In this document: positions 58,601-64,000 of the stretch, one piece after another | How the letters are laid out: the number at the start of each line of letters is the position of its first letter | How positions within the stretch are numbered: the first letter of the stretch is position 1 | Origin: Protula sp. h YS-2021 | Taxonomy: Eukaryota; Annelida; Polychaeta; Sabellida; Serpulidae | Length of the DNA: 64,000 nucleotides | NCBI GenBank assembly: GCA_949752745.1 | Contig: OX457034.1 | Coordinates: forward strand, 724,493 to 788,492 | Direction: 5' to 3' | Made by a program: the position numbers and the translations under genes | The notes under the pieces: model-generated | Told to the model about the DNA's origin: nothing | Database searches by the model: none | Seen by the model: only the letters and a program-made list of their open reading frames with translations

Positions 58601-61600
58601 TGGGCGGTGGGGGGGGGGGGCGGTGGGGGGGGGGGGCGGTGGGGGGAGAGGGGGAGGGGGGCGTATGTATAAGTTACCGTAATTCATAGATCGTATGGAC
58701 GTACTTGTGCAGTTGAAGTGAAGAGCACTGTTGTCTATAAAACGTGGTGATAAACATTGTTATCACAGCTCAATATAATGTCAAATATTCATGAAATGAT
58801 GCGTCTAAAAAGATTCCCAATTCTGGCGATATGACAAAGCAAAATATAAACCATAAACATGTACTGATTCTCAGATTATCGTAATTTTGTTGATTTTTTT
58901 ATTTTTGTATTTAGCATCTGTAAAATCGGAGCAGCCATTTTCGGTGCCGACACCGGGTCCACCTCAGACACCGCTACAGGGCTACGGCATGGCCCGCACC
59001 CCGGGGGGTGGCTGTGGTGCCCCCACCACGCCTAGCATGAGCGTGGGCGCCCGCACCCCCGGCGGGGCCGCGCCACACACCCCTGGCGCCTCCACCGCCA
59101 TCGTCGCCGGCCCCCACACGCCTGGCATGGCCGCCACCCCGCTGGGGACGGCACCTGGCGGACTGACGCCAGGGCATGGCACAGCCACAACGCCAGGTGC
59201 GTTCACTTTATTGACTTGTTCGTGTTGACTTAATTTGTAATTTTAATTTAAATACTTTTAGATGCAATGTCTTAAATTTAAACTTGACATTCCATGTTAT
59301 ATGTTGCCAATCATGCCCGGACGCTCCCAACTCCCCACCCACACCCCCCCCCCACCCCGCCCTTCCCCTACCCACCCTTGTTTTATTAACGTGTCGCGTC
59401 TTTCTCTCTCTGTCTTGCAGGGACGATGCACCCGCCCACGCCGCGCCTGGCACTCACGCCGGCCGTCCACCAGATGTCGTCCCAGAGCATGTCCGAGGAC
59501 ACGGCGCTGAGAGCGAAGAAGCACTTCTGCTACGCCGTGCATATGCCCATAGCCCAGGATGACTACGCCGCGCATGAGTGCAATCAGGTGAGGGAGAGGG
59601 GGGGCAGGCCGGGGTTGGGGGGGCATCCCGGGTGTGGGGGGGGGGGGCAGGCGAGGAAGGGGGAGGGAAGCACTTCTGCTACGCCGTGCATATACCCATA
59701 GCCCAGGATGACTACGCCGCGCATGAGTGCAATCAGGTGAGGGCGGTGGGGCGGGGGCGGAGGGGGCAGGCCCGGGGGGGGGGCAGGCGGGGAAAAGGGG
59801 GCGGCAGGCGGGGGGGGGGAGAAGCACTTCTGCTACCCCGTGCATATGCCCATAGCTCAGGATGACAACGCGACGCATGAGTGCAATCAGGTGAGGGCGG
59901 TGGGGGGGGGGGGGAGGGCAGGCGGGGAGAGGGGGGCGGCAGGCGAGGGGGGGGAGAAGCACTGCTGCTACGCCGTGCCCACCCATGCAAGATGACACCG
60001 CCATGCATGCATGAAATCAGGTGGCTGAGTGGCGAGGGTGGGGGTATGAGTTCGGGGGGGCAGGCGGGGGGGGGGAGGTGGGCAGGGGGTAGAAGCAGTT
60101 CTGTTACGCTATGCTGGTATCAGGATCACCACGCCTTGCATGCATGAAGTCAGTCGGATGGAGGCGGGGGATGGGGCGGGAGGAGGTCAGAGACGTGGTT
60201 CTGTACGGGTGAAAACATATACAAGTTAAAATTTTACATTTAAACATGAAACTATGTTGATTTCAGCGTATGGTGTTGCTGTATGGATTTGGCAAAGCGA
60301 GGGATGAAGTCAGACACAACGTGCGCAAAATCACCAAGGTAACGTCCTTGTGTTGTTGCTATGTCACCAGGGTAACGCACATGTACTGTTGTTATGTCAC
60401 CAGGGTAACGTCCTTGTATTGTTTTAGGTCCCCAGGGTAACGTACTGTTGGTTTTTCAGCAGGGTAACGTACATGTACTGTTGTTATATCACCAGGGTAA
60501 CGCACATGTATTGTTATATCACCAGGGTAACGTACATGTACTGTTGTTATGTCACCAGGGTAACGTACATGTATTGTTGTTATGTCTTCAGAGTAATGTA
60601 CATGTACTGTTGTTATGTCTCCAGGGTAACGTACAAGTACTGTTGTTATATCACCAGGGTAACGGTCGTCTACTTTTTTGTCACCAGGGTAACGTACATG
60701 TATTGTTATGTTACCAGGGTAACGTTCGAGTTATTGTTTTGTAACCAGGGTAACGTAGGTACATGTATTGTTTTGTCACTAGGGAAACGTACATGTACTG
60801 TTGTTATATCATCAGGGTAACGTATATGTACTGTTGTTTTGTCAGCAGGGTAACGTTCGTGTATTGTTTTGTCACCAGGGTAACGCACATGTACTGTTGT
60901 TTTATCACCTGGGTAACGCACATGTACTGTTGTTTTGTCAGCAGGGTAACGTACATGTATTGTTATGTCACCGGGTAACGTATATGTACTGTTGTTTTGT
61001 CAGCAGGGTAACGTTCGTGTATTGTTTTGTCACCAGGGTAACGCACATGTACTGTTGTTTTATCACCTGGGTAACGCACAGGTACTGTTGTTTTGTCAGC
61101 AGGGTAACGTTCATGTATTGTTATGTCACCAGGGTAACGCAAATGTATTGTTATGTCACCAGGGTAACGCGCAGTTATTGTTTATTACGCATACAGACAG
61201 TAACAAAGTCTTAACATTATGAAACTCGTGACAGTTGGAGCAAATCTTAACAATACAACAGAATGAGTCGGACAATGCCAGTAAATGCTGTATTATGACG
61301 TCATATTGTTTCTTTCAACAGGAGGTACTGAAGTTGTACAGTAAGAAGAACAGCATTGACGTCACAATAGGAGAAGTGAGGAAGAAAGAGAAGAAAAAGG
61401 AAAAAGAGAAAGACTCGGATTCAATTGCCAGTTATGAGAGCACTTTCCAGAAGTTCCAGAGACTGTCCTACTACGACCAACATGCCGTCACTCACCAATG
61501 TACTGGTAAGTACCTCCCAGCAATATGCCGTCACTCACCAGTGTACTGGTAAGTACGTCCCAGCAATATGCCGTCACCCACCAGTGTACTGGTAAGTACC

Positions 61601-64000
61601 TCCCTGTAATATGTCACCAGTGAACTGGTAAGTACCTCCCTGCAATATACCGTCACTTACCAGTGTACTGGTAAGTACCTCCCTGCAACATGCCGTCACT
61701 CACCAGTGTACTGGTAAGTACCTCCCTGCAATATGCCGTCACTCACCAGTGTACTGGTAAGTACCTCCCTGTGACATGCCGTCACTCACCAATGTACTGG
61801 TAAGTACCTCCCTGTGACATGCCGTCACTTACCAATGTACTGGTAAGTACCTGCCTACGACATGCCGTCACCCACCAGTGTATTGGTAAGTACCTCCCTG
61901 CAATATGCTATCATCCACCAGTTGCTGGTAAGTACCTGCCTACGGCATGCCGTAAGTACCTCCCTATAACATGCCGTCAAAGTAATTTTCCTCACATACA
62001 AAGTGGTGCTTACCTCACATACATAGTCGAGCTTACCTTACATACAAAGTGGAACTTACCTCGCATAGCTTACTTCACATACAAAGTGGAACTTACCTCG
62101 CATACAAAATCGAGCTTACCTCACATACAAAATGGAGCTTACCTCACATACCTCACATACAAAGGGCGAGCTTAACTCACATACAGCGCGAAATTGATTG
62201 CACAGTCAAAGCGTAACTGAACTCACAATGAAATTGAAATTGACCTCGCACTCAAGGTCAGACTTATCTCACAATCAAATGTAGTAAAGTGACGCAGGAA
62301 CTGTTTTTTTTTTTTTTTTTTTATTTATTTATCTTTATTTATTCTTGTTGTTTTCGCAGGTCAGGTCTTGGAGATGATACAGAGCTTTATTTCCGGCAGC
62401 TCCATGTACCTCCCTCTCATAGAGAACGTGTCGTATTTGTTCGATCTCATGGAGTACTGCTACAACGTGGGCGGGCTGGTGGAATTCCTGGTGCAGGTGA
62501 GTGGGCGATAATAGCGGATAGTTCGATCTGATTAAACTGCTACAACGTGGGCGGGCTGGTGGAATTCCTAGTGCAGGTGAGTGCCGATAATAGCGGATAG
62601 TTCGATCTGATAAAGTACTGCTACAACGTGGGCGGGCTGGGTGGAATTCCTGGTGCAGGTGAGTGGGCGATAATAGCAGATAGTTTAATCTGATGGGTTA
62701 CTGATACAACGTGGGCGGGCTGGTGGAATTCTTGGTGCATGTGTGTGGGCGATAATAGCGGATGGTTCGATCTGATAAAACTACTACAACGTGGGCGGGC
62801 TGGTGGAATTCCTGGTGCAATTCCTGGTGCATGTGTGTGAGCGGTAATAGCGGATTTTTTGAGTTGGCGATAATAGCAGAGAGTTCGATCTGATAGAAAC
62901 TGGTACAACATTGACTTGTTGGTGAAATTCCTGGTGCAGGTGAGTGGATTTTTTAATAACGGATTTTTGAGTATGCGATTATAACAGGTAGTTTGATCTG
63001 ATGGAATACTGCTACAGCGTTGGTGGGTTGGTGAAATTCTTGGTGCTGGTGAATGGGCGATAACAGCGGATAGTTTTAAGAACTGCTACAAGTTCTTGTA
63101 TAATTTCCCCTTTCATTTAATTAATGGCCGACTTTTGATGCTTGATCAAATAGATCTCACAGTGGTCACAATGTCCCTGGACGCTTTTGTTATCCCCCGC
63201 CGTCCTACCGGATGCGGGGGATATAGAAACGCACTGTGTCCGCCCGTCCGTCAGGCGCCATTTTGGTTTCCAGACGATATCTCCCAAAGTACTGGGCGGA
63301 TCCGGTTCATATTTGGTATGCGTAACAACCAAGATATCCAGATGCGACTTTTGGGGGTTTTGGTCGGATCGAAGCCCATCTGGATCTGTAATTGGACTTA
63401 GAATCCCAAAATCCGAATCTCAATGTGTACTTTGTTTTCTAGACGATAACTCTAAAATTTACCGGATTCGATTCTCATTTCGTATGCATAACAACAATAT
63501 AGTGTAGTTGTTTTGTCTACTTAGTTTAAGTGCGAGGTACAGCACCCGCCTTACTAATTACACCCACGGCGGGGGATATGGCAATTACTGATTGCTCTTG
63601 TTTTCCCTGTAGCTGATGGGGGAGTTGCCGGACGTCCACGACAAGCTGCAGGTGAGCGGCTCGTACCTGGAGGGCAACTACACCACGAGCCTCTGTCTGT
63701 GTGTCGTCTCCGTGCTGCGGCGCTACCACGCCTACCTGCTCGTCATGGAAGAATTCACGTCACCCGTGTTTGAGAAGTGAGTATCTTGCTCCCTTCCTCA
63801 CCCACCCCCCCCCCACCCCCACCCTCACCCTCACCACGCCTACCTGCTGGTCATGGAAGAATTCACGCCGCCCGTGTTTGAAAAGTGAGTATCCCACTCC
63901 CCTCCTCACCCACCCCTCCCCCCCCCCCCCCACCCCTCCACGCCTACCTGCTGGTCATGGAAGAATTCACGTCGCTCGTGTTTGAAAAGTGAGTATCCTG
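47748..64000 (+). CDS. MED12: Mediator complex subunit 12 (MED12), partial at right edge
   Basis: MED12 anchors and activates the CDK8/cyclin C kinase module of Mediator in the nucleus. Exons: 47748-47846, 50409-50471, 50936-50992, 52368-52475, 52921-53158, [gap], 54132-54238, 54666-54797, 54971-55100, 55673-55792, 56554-56657, 57402-57474, 58915-59196, 59421-59587, 60267-60338, 61322-61505, 62360-62496 and 63613-63776, then beyond the window. The start [18 protein letters not shown] resembles the vertebrate start with EHRPLKRPRLG. Conserved blocks run colinear with human MED12 to about its residue 800. About 300 family residues are missing around the N gap. The exon ending 54238 (phase 2) does not fit the next (phase 0), implying a missed small exon or an assembly error. 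Many exon borders carry splice-site arrays. Confidence 0.96.
47870..49362 (+). mobile_element. Non-LTR retrotransposon 3' fragment with CTTGA tail
   Basis: Begins about 25-60 nt after the donor of MED12 exon 1. It encodes the RT thumb side ([30 protein letters not shown]) and the tail with a CTEC...H...C zinc-knuckle-like motif, broken by frameshifts at about 48434 and 48870. It ends with AATAAA at 49344-49349 and three CTTGA repeats, the short tandem tail common in CR1/L2-type elements. 5'-truncated and dead. A poly-C run (49033-49050) interrupts it. Confidence 0.85.
49803..49915 (+). mobile_element. GGCCCCAA hairpin / GTCCGTC repeat element
   Basis: TTAGGCCCCAACCC, then TTGGGGCCTATAGG, forms a hairpin, followed by GTCCGTCCGTCCGTCTGTCCG and again TTGGGGCC at 49903. 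It is in a MED12 intron and belongs to the GTCYGTC group seen elsewhere in the window. Extent is uncertain. Confidence 0.45.
51064..51428. mobile_element. MITE with CAGTGTTGCCA termini
   Basis: A 365-bp element bounded by CAGTGTTGCCA (51064-51074) and TGGCAACACTG (51418-51428). The inside is T-rich with repeated ATCCTTTTTT and a central GCGCCAAAGGCGC palindrome. The terminus suggests a hAT-like origin, but no clean 8-bp target duplication is visible. It lies in MED12 intron 3. Confidence 0.75.
51845..52165 (+). repeat. 30-bp minisatellite in MED12 intron 3
   Basis: About 11 units of TCCGGTAACGGTAGCTTGTGACGTATGTCG. The period is a multiple of three, so all frames look open; these are not genes. 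Each unit has a GTAACG donor-like and a TGACGT CRE-like string. Confidence 0.95.
52150..52335 (+). repeat. 61-bp minisatellite in MED12 intron 3
   Basis: Three units share AGGCCAATCAGTATAACATGC and CTTGGGTGGCGAGATCGCAGT with CGTCATGCCGACAGCGT. Units carry an inverted CCAAT-type CCAATCAG. It ends about 30 nt before the exon 4 acceptor. Confidence 0.9.
52640..52925 (+). repeat. MED12: MED12 exon 5 acceptor array, 3 copies
   Basis: Units of about 91 bp with TTGTTTTTCGGTGTGATAAA, AATCTGCAATGTTTCCATAT and GTTACTTGCACCTTAAG. The true acceptor is CCTTAAG|GTCACT. The preceding copy is CCTTAAG|GTGTCC, with intact AG at 52828-52829. The first copy reads CCTTAAC, with the AG lost. Confidence 0.92.
53768..53931 (+). 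mobile_element. GTCGGTC repeat element running into the N gap
   Basis: CCCACAGGGGGGATATATACGA, then GTCTGTCGGTCGATCGGTCG, then a segment with GAGCTTGTTAACACGATAAC and GAAACTTGGTATGTAGCTTC. It looks like a widely dispersed invertebrate element. Its presence at the gap edge may explain the assembly break. Confidence 0.5.
53932..54131. other. Assembly gap of exactly 200 N
   Basis: The round size suggests a placeholder. About 300 MED12 residues expected between AVDAHA and WLDTL are absent from the surrounding sequence, so the true gap should contain several exons. Confidence 0.97.
54132..57474 (+). CDS. MED12: MED12 middle block (seven to eight exons after the gap)
   Basis: [18 protein letters not shown] begins directly at the gap edge. 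Next come [13 protein letters not shown] and [16 protein letters not shown] (54666-54797); [18 protein letters not shown] (54971-55100); [18 protein letters not shown] and YMCTLISRG (55673-55792); a less conserved [14 protein letters not shown] (56554-56657); and [16 protein letters not shown] (57402-57474). Order and motifs match the human LCEWAV, LLFCELIRHDVFSH and CTLISRGD regions. The 54238/54666 junction has incompatible phases as read. Confidence 0.9.
54239..54375 (+). repeat. MED12: Donor copies after MED12 exon 54132-54238
   Basis: The true donor AACGAG|GTAGGGCATGGTGTAGCC is followed by two related sites, CGACGAG|GTGATTCAGG at 54278 and 54353, each followed by GTGTAGC sequence. Copies also share AGCTTCGTTAACTTCCGTCG. 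It is irregular and more decayed than other arrays. Confidence 0.7.
54530..54705 (+). repeat. MED12: MED12 acceptor and exon-start duplication, 2 copies
   Basis: CATACCGTATTCAC, ATTTACTGCGTTGACTTTATTTTAG and CATCAGCGACGAGTGTATTG with GAACGTGCTGTG occur twice, 88 bp apart (AG at 54576-54577 and 54664-54665). The upstream copy keeps an acceptor and 36 nt of exon before losing similarity at TTTTTTG. Confidence 0.9.
55567..55650 (+). repeat. (TTA)n microsatellite
   Basis: About 25 TTA units before the acceptor of MED12 exon 55673-55792. Confidence 0.95.
55793..56460 (+). repeat. MED12: C-rich repeat seeded by the end of MED12 exon 55673-55792
   Basis: About four to five units of 130-145 bp. One holds GGGGCTCATCAAGCACGACG, a copy of the exon's GAGCTCATCAAGCATGACG. 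Others hold GATGTTCTCACAGGTGCACC, then CACGTGATCCCCGCTCCCCACT, resembling exon end plus donor plus intron start. Units are padded with CCCCTCACTCCCACC. Confidence 0.75.
56690..57225 (+). repeat. 21-bp minisatellite, CTTCCTGTTGACGCCCTAGAG
   Basis: About 25 units in the MED12 intron after the exon ending 56657. It starts about 30 nt past the donor and does not contain it. Confidence 0.95.
57485..58505 (+). repeat. 24-bp minisatellite, TCCCGTTCACACGATCCGAATCAG
   Basis: About 42 near-identical units just after MED12 exon 57402-57474. The 24-bp period keeps three frames open for over 300 codons, which mimics repeat proteins on both strands. No start context, splice or family supports a gene. Confidence 0.96.
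58603..58667 (+). repeat. G-rich run with G-quadruplex potential
   Basis: Repeated GCGGTGGGGGGGGG units: at least six G-runs of five or more within 65 bp, in a MED12 intron. The strand matches the transcript, so RNA quadruplexes are possible. Confidence 0.85.
58915..63776 (+). CDS. MED12: MED12 right-hand block (58915 to window end)
   Basis: Exon 58915-59196 is a Pro/Gly/Thr-rich insert with many TPG and TPxx motifs (for example [15 protein letters not shown]). Exon 59421-59587 ends [20 protein letters not shown], matching human ATHFPIPQEESCSHECNQ. Exon 60267-60338 is [20 protein letters not shown]. Exon 61322-61505 has a Lys/Glu run, then [18 protein letters not shown]. Exon 62360-62496 has [20 protein letters not shown]. 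Exon 63613-63776 has [20 protein letters not shown]. The last visible donor is at 63777, so the C-terminal Gln-rich half lies outside. Every exon from 59421 on is followed by tandem copies of its own end and donor. Confidence 0.95.
59588..60160 (+). repeat. MED12: Exon-end copies after MED12 exon 59421-59587, 5 in all
   Basis: The last 70 nt of the exon plus GTGAGG recur at 59667-59737, 59820-59890, about 59957-60021 and about 60089-60155, separated by G-rich linkers. Copy 2 is almost identical, copy 3 has a few changes, and copies 4 and 5 are strongly diverged. Donors are CAG|GTGAGG in copies 1-3 and CAG|GTGGCT in copy 4, and absent in copy 5. Confidence 0.95.
60339..61175 (+). repeat. MED12: Donor array after MED12 exon 60267-60338, about 26 copies
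   Basis: The exon ends ATCACCAAG|GTAACGTCC. Units of about 27-33 bp follow, with GTCACCAGG|GTAACGTACATGTACTGTTGTTAT, about 26 times, nearly all keeping GTAACG. There is higher-order structure (paired longer units near 60840-61110). Confidence 0.95.
61506..61975 (+). repeat. MED12: Donor array after MED12 exon 61322-61505, about 11 copies
   Basis: Exon end ATGCCGTCACTCACCAATGT then ACTG|GTAAGTACCTCCC is repeated with a period of about 43 bp. Donors are near 61506, 61548, 61591, 61627, 61671, 61713, 61757, 61800, 61842, 61885 and 61928. Essentially every copy retains GTAAGT, a near-optimal donor. Confidence 0.96.
61975..62190 (+). repeat. Short repeat with GAGCTTACCTCACATACAAA units
   Basis: About nine degenerate units of 18-27 bp directly after the donor array. 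On the minus strand units read TATGTGAGGTAAGCTC, which contains a GGTAAGC donor-like string in the antisense direction. Confidence 0.85.
62497..63090 (+). repeat. MED12: Exon-end copies after MED12 exon 62360-62496, 7 in all
   Basis: The exon end TACTGCTACAACGTGGGCGG and TGGTGGAATTCCTGGTGCAG|GTGAGT recurs with a period of about 80-110 bp (near 62537, 62617, 62699, 62780, 62900, 63007), plus a fragment at 63082. Copies 2, 3 and 6 keep CAG|GTGAGT; others have CATGTGTGT or CTGGTGAAT. Confidence 0.95.
63191..63580. mobile_element. MITE-like element with ATCCCCCGCCG termini
   Basis: TATCCCCCGCCG at the left and CGGCGGGGGATA at the right bound about 387 bp with no coding frame. A GTCCGCCCGTCCGTC core and two diverged internal copies of a CCAGACGATA...GTATGCGTAACAAC segment lie inside. 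It belongs to the GTCYGTC group. Located in the MED12 intron before exon 63613-63776. Confidence 0.75.
63777..64000 (+). repeat. MED12: Exon-end copies after MED12 exon 63613-63776, 3 visible
   Basis: CACGCCTACCTGCTGGTCAT, GGAAGAATTCACG and GTGTTTGAAAA|GTGAGTATC occur in the exon and again ending at about 63886 and 63988, about 105 bp apart with C-rich linkers. All three donors are intact. The array may continue past the window edge. Confidence 0.95.

Noticed and set aside
59578..60147. Extra MED12 exons from the repeated HFCYAVH segments
   Set aside because: The copies lack an acceptor and the upstream half of the exon. They are best seen as tandem copies of the exon end.

Overview
The window is metazoan nuclear DNA, AT-rich and heavy with micro- and minisatellites, with long introns and canonical GT-AG splice sites. 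Chitin synthase, a Tan-like acyltransferase, a DEG/ENaC channel, a Golgi sulfotransferase and MED12 together point to an invertebrate, most likely marine (lophotrochozoan or invertebrate chordate). The sequence does not settle the lineage. There are no operons; gene models were built by matching splice sites, intron phase and family motifs.

Layout: 1102-4631 (+) is an eight-exon Tan/AAT-type (peptidase C45) hydrolase. 5370-25019 (-), convergent with it, is a 22-exon chitin synthase of about 1,636 aa, including a 37-nt micro-exon, a probable GC-AG intron and a last exon beyond an apparent stop codon that actually lies inside a GTAAGC donor. 25020-34520 holds no recognisable gene, only decayed tandem duplications. 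34521-35981 (-) is an uninterrupted DEG/ENaC channel frame. 36075-42372 is intergenic, with large minisatellites, microsatellites and a foldback-type element. 42373-45684 (+) is a seven-exon carbohydrate sulfotransferase. 46033-49362 holds two opposed non-LTR retrotransposon fragments on either side of MED12 exon 1. 47748-63776 and beyond (+) is MED12, 5'-complete and running off the right edge, interrupted by a 200-N gap that hides several exons.

The main discovery-type signal is not a gene. At least fourteen exon borders in chitin synthase and MED12 are the seed of a tandem array: the exon edge together with its splice site (donor or acceptor) is repeated 2 to about 27 times into the adjacent intron, leaving rows of decoy splice sites, often with intact GT or AG. 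Several arrays become more diverged with distance from the true exon. Unit lengths (about 27-160 bp) and sequences differ at every border, so this is a repeated process and not one repeat family. From memory, amphioxus has been reported to carry 'mirage minisatellites' spanning exon-intron junctions; if so, this would be an unusually dense case, and it bears on the species question.

The genes have no evident shared pathway. Chitin synthase makes extracellular chitin, the sulfotransferase modifies Golgi glycans, MED12 is a transcription co-regulator, and the Tan-like and DEG/ENaC proteins suggest amine metabolism and ion-channel roles.
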